Part shown: positions 18,819 through 26,251 of the stretch, piece by piece
How positions within the stretch are numbered: position 1 is the first letter of the stretch
How the letters are laid out: every line of letters starts with the position of its first letter
Source of the DNA: Gammaproteobacteria bacterium
Lineage (GTDB): Bacteria; Pseudomonadota; Gammaproteobacteria; Ga0077536
Assembly: GCA_016209015.1 (NCBI GenBank)
Contig: JACQWY010000002.1
Coordinates: 203,622 to 267,621, forward strand
Reading direction: 5' to 3'
Length of the DNA stretch: 64,000 nucleotides
Translations under genes and position numbers: made by a program
Notes under the pieces: generated by a model
Told to the model about the DNA's origin: nothing
Database searches by the model: none
The model's input: the letters and a program-made list of their open reading frames with translations, nothing else

Positions 18819-19616
18819 ATGACGACCGACTGCTACGAAATCCGCGCCATCCGCTATGCCCGCCATGCGCGGCGCTCGCCCGAGAACTTCATCGGCGGCG
18901 ACCCGCACGACGTCGAGATGCCGCTCGACTATTACGTCTGGGTGATTTCCAACGCGAGCCGCAGCCTGGTCGTCGACACCGGCTTCGGTGACGCCATGGC
19001 GGCGAAGCGCGGCCGGCGGATCGTCGAACCCGTGGCGAAGGGACTCATGGCGCTCGGCCTCGCGGCGGAGCGGATCGACGAGGTGATCATCACGCACATG
19101 CACTACGACCACGCCGGCAACATCCCGCTCTTTCCCCGCGCGCGCTTCCATCTGCAGGACAAGGAGATGGAATTCGCGACCGGGCGCTGCATGTGCCACG
19201 ACCTGCTGAGCCACGGCTACGAGGCCGACGACGTCGTCAACCTCGTGCGCTGCGTGTTCGATCGCCGCGTCGAATATCACGACGGTGCCGCGGAGATCGC
19301 ACCGGGCGTCGAGGTGCATCACCTCGGCGGCCACACGAAAGGCCTGCAGGCCGTGCGCGTGCGCACTGAACGCGGCTGGGTCGTGCTCGCCTCCGACGCG
19401 AGTCACTTCTACGCCCACCTGGAACAGGATCGCGCCTTCCCCGTGCTCTACAACCTCGGCGACATGCTCGCGGGCTACAAGACGCTGCGCCGGCTCGCGA
19501 GTTCCCCGCAGCACATCGTCCCCGGCCACGATCCGCTCGTGATGCAGCGCTATCCGGCGGCCGGCACCGGCCTCGAGGACTGGATCGTACGGCTCGACGT
19601 CGAGCCGACGAGCTAG
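18819..19616 (+). CDS. Metallo-beta-lactamase-fold hydrolase, lactonase-like
   Basis: A 265-residue zinc hydrolase. The dinuclear metal motif THMHYDHAGN (HxHxDH) lies near residues 92-101, with further ligands in HHLGGHTKGL, SDASHFY and the C-terminal PGHDPL. Overall organisation resembles AHL/gamma-lactone hydrolases of the AiiA/AttM type, so a lactone substrate is plausible but not proven. ATG 18819 is preceded by GCAGGAG, better than GTG 18810. It is the last gene before the repeat-rich island and probably closes the operon starting at 16057. Confidence 0.87.
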   Translation: MTTDCYEIRAIRYARHARRSPENFIGGDPHDVEMPLDYYVWVISNASRSLVVDTGFGDAMAAKRGRRIVEPVAKGLMALGLAAERIDEVIITHMHYDHAGNIPLFPRARFHLQDKEMEFATGRCMCHDLLSHGYEADDVVNLVRCVFDRRVEYHDGAAEIAPGVEVHHLGGHTKGLQAVRVRTERGWVVLASDASHFYAHLEQDRAFPVLYNLGDMLAGYKTLRRLASSPQHIVPGHDPLVMQRYPAAGTGLEDWIVRLDVEPTS

Positions 19617-19626
19617 CGACGCGCGA

Positions 19627-19880
19627 AAATTTCGGGGAAAATTTCGGGGACACGACACTTAATTTCGGGCATGAAGCTCCATGGAAAATTTCGGGGACAC
19701 GACACTTAATTTGCGGAAATTTCGGGGACACGACACCTAGTTAATACTTCGGGGACACGAATTAAGTGTCGTGTCCCCGAGATTTTGCAACACCACGAAT
19801 TAAGTGTCGTGTCCCCGAAATTTTGCAACACCTGATGCGGGGCTCGTCCGGCGGAATCAAATCTCGTGTCCCCAAAATTC
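19627..19880 (+). repeat. Cluster of REP-like palindrome halves upstream of the transposase
   Basis: At least three plus-strand copies of TTTCGGGGACACGACACTT (starting near 19643, 19690 and 19720) are followed by inverted copies AAGTGTCGTGTCCCCGA near 19763 and 19801 and a diverged copy near 19863. Facing copies can form long hairpins. The same unit recurs at 20652-20668, 21222-21308 and 25007-25030. Position and structure match the REP sequences that accompany RAYT transposases. Confidence 0.85.
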
Positions 19881-19960
19881 CCCGACAACGAGGGGCCCGA
19901 CCGTAGTATCGTGTAAGGGTAAACATCGGCGCTGAAAGGAATCGGCGCCCGGAGGGTTAT

Positions 19961-20647
19961 ATGGCCAGGATGGCTCGCGTGGTGGTCGCCGGCGTCCCGT
20001 ATCACGTGACGCAACGTGGCAACCGCCGTCAGAACGTATTCTTTCACGCCGGAGACTATGGCCTGTACGTCGCACTGTTGCGTAAACATTGCGACCAATG
20101 GGCAACACGAATCTGGGCGTACTGTCTCATGCCCAATCACGTTCACGTCATCGCCGTGCCGACCCAGATCCCGGGTCTCGCACGGGCGATGGGAGACACG
20201 CACAGGGCGTACACGCGACACGTCAATCACCGGGAGGATTGGCGGGGCTATCTCTGGCAGGGCCGCTTCGCGTCATACCCGATGGACGAACGCCATCTGC
20301 TCGCCGCAGCCCGTTACATCGAATTGAATCCCGTACGGGCGGGGCTGTGCCGCTCGGCGGAGGAATGGCCCTGGTCCAGTGTTCACGCGCACCTGGCGGC
20401 CCGGGACGATCCGCTGGTGGATGCAACCGCGCTCCTGGCCCTCGTGCCGGACTGGCAGAGCTACCTTTCGGAACCGGTAGATGACGTCATGTCGAAAGCG
20501 CTGCGACGCCACTCGCGAACCGGGCGGCCGCTGGGATCGCAACGCTTCGTCGAGGCACTCGAAGGTGCGTCCGATCGACGACTCACCAAGCAGAAGTCAG
20601 GACCGAAGGGCCCGTGGAAACATCAGCCGCGCCCGACCGGTTCATGA
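19961..20647 (+). mobile_element. REP-associated tyrosine transposase (RAYT, Y1/HUH family)
   Basis: A 228-residue transposase-17 family protein, the domesticated IS200-like type that acts on REP palindromes. The N-terminal GVPYHVTQRGNRRQ block, the HUH metal motif in MPNHVHVIA (near residue 57) and the catalytic-tyrosine block YIELNPVRAG (near residue 118) are all intact. No IS ends enclose it; it is instead surrounded by the CGGGGACACGACAC repeats, as expected for RAYTs. CGGAGGG lies before ATG 19961. The frame is full length, so it may be active, though activity cannot be judged from sequence. Confidence 0.92.
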
Positions 20648-20651
20648 TCAT

Positions 20652-20668
20652 GTGTCGTGTCCCCGAAA
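20652..20668 (-). repeat. REP-like half palindrome after the transposase
   Basis: A single inverted copy of the CGGGGACACGACA unit lies directly downstream of the transposase stop codon. Confidence 0.75.
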
Positions 20669-20873
20669 TTATGCGGTGGCGCCGCGTGGCGATACCGCAC
20701 TGACGCCTGCAAGACCGGCGCCGACGCGGAAACGCGCCGCCCGGGCAGGCAGCGCGCGATTTTCGCGTGATGCGCTCCACACATCCGCCTGCACGCGCAG
20801 CGCACGATGGCCTCATGTGCGCCCTCGAAACCGCGACGCCGTTGTCGCGGCTTGCGCAGCAGGAGGACCCGAC

Positions 20874-21206
20874 ATGAAAACTGCAATCCTGACCGCCGCC
20901 ACGACGCTGGCGGCCGCGCTCGTCGCCGGCTGTTCCGACACCTCGGTGACGCGACAGACGACGGTCACCCGAGAAACGACGGGCTACAGCGCGAACGCCG
21001 CCGAACGGCGGGCCGATGCCGAAGGACAGGTGATCACCCGCCGCACGACGGAGGAGCGCTCGTACCTGAACGACGCACCGACGCGCTCCGATTCGACGAC
21101 CACGGTCGAACATCTGGACGGTTCGAAGTCGACCGTCCAAGAGCGGACGTACGCCGCGCCGGACGGTACGATGACGCAGAAGCGCACCACGACGACGATC
21201 GACTAG
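20874..21206 (+). CDS. Small predicted lipoprotein, Thr/Arg-rich, unknown function
   Basis: A 110-residue protein with a lipoprotein signal peptide: positive start, hydrophobic stretch and lipobox LVAGC with the lipidated Cys at residue 20. The mature part is hydrophilic and low in complexity, rich in Thr, Arg, Glu and Ser, with repeated TTxxR-like pieces (QTTVTRETT, RTTTTID). No known domain is recognised. It has a strong AGGAGGA site and lies between two sets of REP-like repeats (20652 and 21222-21308), so it may have been carried or trapped by repeat activity. Export to the envelope is predicted; the role is unknown. Confidence 0.75.
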   Translation: MKTAILTAATTLAAALVAGCSDTSVTRQTTVTRETTGYSANAAERRADAEGQVITRRTTEERSYLNDAPTRSDSTTTVEHLDGSKSTVQERTYAAPDGTMTQKRTTTTID

Positions 21207-21221
21207 CGCCACTGCGGAAAT

Positions 21222-21308
21222 ATTCCGGGGACACGACACGCAATTGATATTTCGGGGACATGAATCAAGTGTCGTGTCCCCGAAATTCAAGTGTCGTGTC
21301 CCCGAAAT
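21222..21308 (+). repeat. REP-like palindrome cluster downstream of the lipoprotein gene
   Basis: Two direct copies (near 21224 and 21250) and two inverted copies (near 21268 and 21290) of the CGGGGACACGACAC unit, closely spaced, able to pair into hairpins. They immediately precede the half element at 21343. Confidence 0.8.
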
Positions 21309-21342
21309 TCTCCCCCCCGAGATTTCGTCTTCTCTGATACTC

Positions 21343-21428
21343 GTCGCCCTCGCCTGCGCGAGGGCGACGAGCGGCAGATGCGCGCCGCGGTGCGCTGATC
21401 GACCGCCCCCGCAGTTCAGAGAAGAATC
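21343..21428 (+). repeat. Half copy (H1) of the nested inverted-repeat element
   Basis: One inner palindrome, GTCGCCCTCGCCTGCGCGAG plus the remaining GGCGAC arm, followed by a tail containing CGCGCCGCGGTGCGCTGATC and CCCGCAGTTCAGAGAAGAAT. The same 86-bp arrangement, same orientation, occurs at 24849-24934, so the two copies bracket the first amidase cassette. The full elements elsewhere have two such palindromes. Confidence 0.8.
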
Positions 21429-21466
21429 TGATTCCTGCGTGCTGCGGCCCGGCTGGCGACGGAGCT

Positions 21467-21898
21467 TCAGGCGATGCCGGTGCGTGGGGACCGGATGTCG
21501 CGTCCCTTCAATTGCGCCGCCTTCTCGCGTGCCGCGGCTTCCGTCGGGTACACGAGATCCTCGAAGAGTTGTACGGGCGCCCCCGGATCCGCGCAGAGCT
21601 GGCCCACGACATAGCGTCCGGGCTCGACACCCACGACGACGTAGAAGCCCTCTACCGGGCCCGGCCGGCAGCGGTTCAGGCGGTACAGCACTTTCGCGAG
21701 ATCGGCATGAGGCTGATCCTCGTCGACGACCGCCTCGACGACGACGGGCGGCGCGTCCGACCGCACCCAGCGGTGCGGAAACCGTGCGGCATCCGTGCCG
21801 AGATTCAGCGCCTGCTTGCCGCGATACACGGGATGCAGCCACCACGTCTCGTCGCGCGCGAGCGGCACTTCGGCGCGCTTCTTCCGGCGCGCGGTCAT
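21467..21898 (-). CDS. Conserved third protein of amidase cassette A (unknown function)
   Basis: A 143-residue protein of no recognised family. Residues 67-125 hold a block shared with the paralogue at 28544-28927: LAKVLYRLNRCRPGP, FYVVVGVEPG and VGQLCAD, then an LFEDLVYPTE segment; a Cys (residue 102) is conserved. The N-terminus is basic and variable. Its ATG overlaps the stop of the large amidase subunit by four bases (ATGA), indicating translational coupling and perhaps a physical or assembly role. Known dimethylformamidase is described with only two subunits, so this would be an additional component. Confidence 0.8.
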   Translation of the reverse strand: MTARRKKRAEVPLARDETWWLHPVYRGKQALNLGTDAARFPHRWVRSDAPPVVVEAVVDEDQPHADLAKVLYRLNRCRPGPVEGFYVVVGVEPGRYVVGQLCADPGAPVQLFEDLVYPTEAAAREKAAQLKGRDIRSPRTGIA

Positions 21899-24201
21899 GG
21901 CAGCGGCCCGTTCTTCAGGAAGCCGTCGATCACGTTCTTCATGAGGCGCGAGACGTTGTTGTCGTAGGCGTTGTGCGAGAGCGAGCCGCACCACGACATC
22001 GAGCCGACCGAGAACACCGCGCCGTCGTTCGGGGTCTTGTAGTAGACGATGTCGGCGCGCGTGCGCGGATTGTTGTCGCCGGTGCCGCCCGGAATGTAGC
22101 CGCGCGCATTGAACGTCGATTCCTCGGTCACCGAGACGAACATGTCCGAGTGGCCTTCCGAGTGCGCGAGCAGGTAGGCGCGATGCGGCGTGCCGAGCTC
22201 GAGATCGTAGCGATCGAGCTCGAGACCCGCGGCGCCGTCACCGACGAGACCGAAGTTGCCTATCGGCTCGTCGCGGCCGATGCCCTTGAACATCCACTTG
22301 CACTCCGGCAGCTCGCTGTCCGGCGCGCGGCGGTAGTAAGAGGAGTAGGTCAGCCCGAACGACGTGAAGGTCACGCCGAGCAGCTTGCTCATCACCCGCC
22401 CGCGCACGCGCCACAGGCCGCCGTGCTTGCCGTCGAACGCGTTGCAGTATTCACCGGGGCTTATCGTCCAGGCCCGCGTGCCGTTGTCGCCCTTGCGGAC
22501 CTCGACGATGTTCGGATTCTCCGGATGCGGCTGGCAGATCCAGTAGAAGCCGTTCGCGGCGAGATACATGAAGCGGCCGCCCTGCTGCTGATAGTCCTGA
22601 TACGCCTGCATCTGCTGCTCGGAGATGTATTCGGGGTGGTGGCCCGTCAGCACGATGCGATATCGATTGAGCAGCGAGACACCTTCGCGCTGCACGTCCT
22701 CGTCGACGAGGATGTCGACGTCGTAGCCCGATTCGTACAGCCAGTCGACGAGATGGAGATCCGCGTTGAACTGCCACAGCGAAGGCGAGAGCACGTGCAC
22801 GTACTTCGGCCGCATGTTCAGAATCGGCCGCAGGCGCGAGGAGATGTTCACGCCCCAGCCGTCGCGGTAGGACGTATAGGTGCCGAGACCGTAGCCGCGC
22901 TCCTTGTTGAGCAGCAGATCTCCGGGTTGCAGCAGCGGCACCTGCCCCGTCAGCAGTTGCGCGATGACGGAGTTCACGCTCAGGTTGTCGTTCGCGTACG
23001 CGAGATAGCTGTGCATGGCGATGACGAGCGCGATGCGCGCGCGCGGGCCGTCCGCCGGCGGGCGCACGAAGAACGGCACGTAGTCCTCGCACTCTGGACT
23101 GTCGCTGTCGTCGACACGCAGCCGCGCCGCATACACGCCGCTCGGGAGATTCGCCGGCACCTTGAACGTGAACGACGGCGCCCAGCGCGCGTCGTCGACG
23201 GATTCGTCGTGGAAGTGAATCGCGCCGTACTCGTGCGGCCCATGGCGGAAGCTCATGAAGTCCGACGACCAGTTGAAGCCCGTCACGCCGCGTACCGGCA
23301 GGTTCACGCCGATGCCGTGCAGGCGGTTCGGGCCGGCGTCGACGATGTGCGTGGAAGCGGCGTCGGCGGCGATGTTCGCGGCGAAATCCCAGGCCCCGAC
23401 GATCGCGCCGCGCAGCTCGCCCGGCACGTTCTCCATGCCGGCCGAAGCGAGCAGCAGCTCGACGTCGGCGGCCGAAAGCGCGCGGTTCGCAAGCTTCGCC
23501 CGCTCGATCTTGCCGTTGTACTTCTGGGTGTGGACGGGGATCGGCCAGGGCTTCGCGAGATGGCCGTAATGCGCGCCGCCGACCGAGCGGCCGGAATCCG
23601 TCTGCTCCGTGCTCGCGGCGAAGAGCAGCGGACAATCCGTCGCGCGCGGACCGCGCGTCGCCGTCCGATAGCGGGCGCTGCCCGCGGTGTCGTCGATGGG
23701 ATGCAGCAGACTCATGCCGTGGCCACCGTTCGTCATCGTCACGAACGGCGTCTGCCAGATGCGGACTTCGCCGGTGACCGCATCGAACGTCGCGGCGACC
23801 TTGTACCAGACCTTGCGGAACAGCGGCTTCCTCGTCGAGTACTCGACGACGTCGCCGCGGCCGCGGCCGATCTTGAGCGCGAGCTCACCGCGCTCGTTGA
23901 TGAACAGGCCGTAGCCCGTGTTCGTCTTCGCGTTCCATTTCGAGAGGATCGCCTGCGTGCCGACCGCGACGCCCTCGGTGTCGACCTCGGGCGTCGTCGG
24001 GTAGACGTAGGCGCAGAGCGTGAAGCTCTGCACGTCGAGCCGCGGATCGTGCGGCACCATGACGTAACTGCCCGCATGGACAGGCTGGTGCCGGCCGCGA
24101 TAGCGCTTGTTCACGGCACTGCGGACGAGCTCGCCGGGACGCACGGAACAGCGATCGGTATAGCCCGTGATCCGCAGCAGCATTTGTTGGGTCGTCGCCA
24201 T
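21895..24201 (-). CDS. N,N-dimethylformamidase-like large subunit, cassette A
   Basis: A 768-residue protein related to the large (beta) subunit of N,N-dimethylformamidase, an iron amidohydrolase that splits a dialkylamide to amine and formate. A LamG-like beta-sandwich lies near residues 40-260 and the DMFA2 C-terminal catalytic part follows. Tyr402 (in AYAND), Tyr442 (in GTY) and Glu524 (in HHPEY) match in order and spacing the Tyr-Tyr-Glu iron ligands known for Paracoccus DMFase. Compared with the paralogue at 28943, 36 residues are missing after residue 27, removing the conserved VRLIHGDTNPEGPGF segment. ATG 24201 follows AGGAG; a GTG two codons earlier is possible. The substrate is unknown. 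Confidence 0.88.
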   Translation of the reverse strand: MATTQQMLLRITGYTDRCSVRPGELVRSAVNKRYRGRHQPVHAGSYVMVPHDPRLDVQSFTLCAYVYPTTPEVDTEGVAVGTQAILSKWNAKTNTGYGLFINERGELALKIGRGRGDVVEYSTRKPLFRKVWYKVAATFDAVTGEVRIWQTPFVTMTNGGHGMSLLHPIDDTAGSARYRTATRGPRATDCPLLFAASTEQTDSGRSVGGAHYGHLAKPWPIPVHTQKYNGKIERAKLANRALSAADVELLLASAGMENVPGELRGAIVGAWDFAANIAADAASTHIVDAGPNRLHGIGVNLPVRGVTGFNWSSDFMSFRHGPHEYGAIHFHDESVDDARWAPSFTFKVPANLPSGVYAARLRVDDSDSPECEDYVPFFVRPPADGPRARIALVIAMHSYLAYANDNLSVNSVIAQLLTGQVPLLQPGDLLLNKERGYGLGTYTSYRDGWGVNISSRLRPILNMRPKYVHVLSPSLWQFNADLHLVDWLYESGYDVDILVDEDVQREGVSLLNRYRIVLTGHHPEYISEQQMQAYQDYQQQGGRFMYLAANGFYWICQPHPENPNIVEVRKGDNGTRAWTISPGEYCNAFDGKHGGLWRVRGRVMSKLLGVTFTSFGLTYSSYYRRAPDSELPECKWMFKGIGRDEPIGNFGLVGDGAAGLELDRYDLELGTPHRAYLLAHSEGHSDMFVSVTEESTFNARGYIPGGTGDNNPRTRADIVYYKTPNDGAVFSVGSMSWCGSLSHNAYDNNVSRLMKNVIDGFLKNGPLP

Positions 24202-24214
24202 GCTCACGCTCCTC

Positions 24215-24646
24215 TCAGTGTTCGATGCCGTAGTGATCGAGCAGCGCGTTCAGGCGCTTCAGGAAGATCGCGTGCTCCGCGTCTTCGCGGGTCGGATAGC
24301 GCTCGCGCGTGATCTTCACGACACCGCCGCGCTGGCCGGGCAGGATGCCGATGGCATATTCCTCCCAGGGCTTCGTCTCGACGATCGTGTGCTTGCCGGC
24401 CTGCGGCGTCATGCGCAGCTTGTCGATCAGGCGTTTCAGGATGTCGCTGTGGTTCGGCGGCTTCGCGCCGGGCTGCGAGCCGGCGCCGCGCGGATTCGCG
24501 CGATGCTCGGCGATGATGCGGGCGCGGGATTCGGCATCGCGGAGCTGCGGCAGCATGTAGGTGCGAACGTCGTAGTCGTCGACCGCGGTGAACGCGTAGT
24601 CCGCGGCCAGCGCGGTCTGCGGGCGGCTGTGTCGTCGTGTGGCCAT
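24215..24646 (-). CDS. N,N-dimethylformamidase-like small subunit, cassette A
   Basis: A 143-residue, mostly helical protein resembling the DMFase small (alpha) subunit: IIAEHRANPRG, LIDKLRMTPQAGKHTIV and the C-terminal HAIFLKRLNALLD are the matching blocks. It is the first gene of the cassette and ends 13 bp before the large subunit, so subunit pairing is expected. GAGGGGGA lies four bases before the ATG. The paralogue is at 31382-31801. Family assignment is from recalled motif similarity. Confidence 0.82.
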   Translation of the reverse strand: MATRRHSRPQTALAADYAFTAVDDYDVRTYMLPQLRDAESRARIIAEHRANPRGAGSQPGAKPPNHSDILKRLIDKLRMTPQAGKHTIVETKPWEEYAIGILPGQRGGVVKITRERYPTREDAEHAIFLKRLNALLDHYGIEH

Positions 24647-25021
24647 GTTTCCCCCTCGTTCGATCAAATCCGATCTACGGGCGCGGCCGTGGATGGCCAC
24701 GGGTACTGCTCTCTCACCACGCGACGCGACCGCTCCCCTCGTACCGGGTCGGGGCCGGTTGGGTCTCTCGAATACGGAGCGGGCTGCGCGGTGAGCGAGC
24801 TCAGATACTGACCGAACGGGAAGGACAGGGCAAGGCGCGCTGCTACGTGTCGCCCTCGCCTGCGCGAGGGCGACGAGCCGCAAAGGCGCGCCGCGGTGCG
24901 CTGATCAACCGTCCCCGCAGTTCGCCGAAGAATCGAACTCGCAGAGGCACGACACTCGAATTCCGTCGCGCGAGATGAGCATCGCCTCCGCCTCGTTCGG
25001 GGCAGCAAGTGTCGTGTCCCC
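24647..25021. other. Intergenic region upstream of amidase cassette A
   Basis: No reading frame with genomic codon bias was seen in these 375 bases. They contain the promoter region of cassette A (not resolved), half element H2 (24849-24934) and, at the far end, a REP-like copy touching the stop codon of the ybaK gene. Confidence 0.5.
24849..24934 (+). repeat. Half copy (H2) of the nested inverted-repeat element
   Basis: Same 86-bp structure and orientation as H1 at 21343: an inner GTCGCCCTCGCCTGCGCGAG palindrome, then the tail with CGCGCCGCGGTGCGCTGATC and GCAGTTCGCCGAAGAAT. The copies differ at a few bases and are separated by 3.5 kb containing cassette A. Confidence 0.8.
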
Positions 25022-25030
25022 TCAATTTCC
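25007..25030 (-). repeat. REP-like half palindrome overlapping the end of ybaK
   Basis: An AAGTGTCGTGTCCCCTCAATT copy variant that overlaps the last codons of the gene ending at 25022. It lies 4.4 kb from the transposase, so it shows local spread of the unit. Confidence 0.7.
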
Positions 25031-25498
25031 CACGATCGATGCGGCCTGCGCCTCTGCCGCGCGCAGCAGATCCGCCGGCGCGAGCCGGATCTGCAAGCCG
25101 CGCTGCCCGCCGTTGACGTAGACGCAGGCCTCGTCCAGCGCCGCGGTCTCGATCACCGTGCGCAACTTCCGGCGCTGCCCGAAAGGGCTCACCCCACCGA
25201 CCTTGTAACCGCTCGATCGCTCCGCGTCAGCGACCGGCATCAGCGCCGCGCTCTTGCCGCCGAACGCGGCCGCGACCTTCTTCATGCTCGCCTCGCGATC
25301 CGAGGGCAGCACGATGCACGCCGGCTTGCCGTCGACCTGCACGATGAGCGTCTTCAATACGCGTGAGGGCGGCTCACCGAGCGCTTGGGCGGCATGCAGG
25401 CCGACGCTCGCGGCATCGGGATCGTAGTCGTAGCTGCGCAGCTCGAAGGAGACACCGAGCTTGCGCAGCGCGTTCGTGGCGGGGGTCGCTAGGGCCAT
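25022..25498 (-). CDS. ybaK: Cys-tRNA(Pro) deacylase, YbaK/EbsC family
   Basis: A 158-residue trans-editing protein that hydrolyses mischarged Cys-tRNA(Pro). The family fold is clear: KTLIVQVDGKPACIVLPSD with the catalytic-lysine block (KTL, near residue 49), VGGVSPFGQRR in the substrate loop and a C-terminal GGQRGLQIRLAPADL. Length is normal. It starts 22 bp after a probably frameshifted gene on the same strand. Its housekeeping partner prolyl-tRNA synthetase is at 51709-53418, far away. The gene lies inside the repeat-rich island and its 3' end overlaps a REP-like unit. Confidence 0.9.
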   Translation of the reverse strand: MALATPATNALRKLGVSFELRSYDYDPDAASVGLHAAQALGEPPSRVLKTLIVQVDGKPACIVLPSDREASMKKVAAAFGGKSAALMPVADAERSSGYKVGGVSPFGQRRKLRTVIETAALDEACVYVNGGQRGLQIRLAPADLLRAAEAQAASIVGN

Positions 25499-25520
25499 CG
25501 GTGCTCGTGACGAGGGAAGC

Positions 25521-26173
25521 TCACAAGTCGATATCGCACCATGCACGCCCCTCCGCCGCAACCCGCGTTCGCAGCGTCCTGGCCGCCTCTTCCAAGCCGG
25601 TGAGCGTCGCCTTCTTGCCCGGCGGCATTGGCGCGGGCTGACGCAGAGTGCGTCGCTGCTCGCGAGAATCCGCGCCGGCGCGACACCGCCCTCCTCGTCG
25701 TCGCCCGGCACGGCGATGACGTTCTTCAGCGGTTCGCTGGCGCGCGTCGCGGCACTGATGTCCGCCGGCAAGTGGACGAGGTTCAAGCGCCTGGCCACGA
25801 GCACATCGACGTAGCGCACGCGCGCGGAGGGTTTCATTACGTCGCGGGCACTCGCATGCCCGCCGGAGCGCGTCCCGGCATTGCGTTCGAGCTCTGCGAC
25901 GTCCGGTCCCATGGCGTTCGAGGCGGCGACGCGCGCCGCGGAGCAGATCTCGCCGCGGACGTGGCGGCGGGCGGTCGCTTCGCGATCGAAAGTCGCGCGG
26001 GCTTCCCTCAGCGCGATGCTGCGGACGGCGAGGTCCGCCAGGCGCTCGCCGGCCATCCCGCCTCCGGCGAGCACGAGCGCGCGGACGACGGCGCGTTCCT
26101 CCAGAACGCGATCGCGGGGATCGGTCGGGCGGCGGTTCGTCGGCGGGATTCCCTGCCATCGGGCCCACTCCAT
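25521..26173 (-). pseudogene. Hypothetical gene with probable frameshift
   Basis: From ATG 26173 the minus strand has clear GC3 codon bias and a natural composition (for example ALVLAGGGMAGERLADLAVR and YVDVLVARRLNLVHLPAD) down to about 25640. There the bias jumps to the next frame, which ends at 25521 with KKATLTGLEEAARTLRTR. Two readings are possible: one protein of about 215 residues broken by a -1-type shift, or a gene that ran on plus a short ORF starting at ATG 25628. No family was recognised. It is divergent from the formamidase-like gene, 78 bp away. Confidence 0.5.
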
Positions 26174-26251
26174 CGTTGCGCTGCCGCGTACACGATCCCC
26201 GATGGGCCGCCGTGCATTGACACTGCGGCGACCGCGGGGCATCGTCGCGCC

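Noticed and set aside
19961-20647. Complete IS200/IS605 insertion sequence
   Set aside because: The protein is the RAYT type with REP surroundings; no IS ends or partner orfB are seen.
25628-26251. N-terminal extension of the formamidase-like gene
   Set aside because: Codon bias in this stretch belongs to the opposite strand, and the family starts at the residue encoded by ATG 26252.
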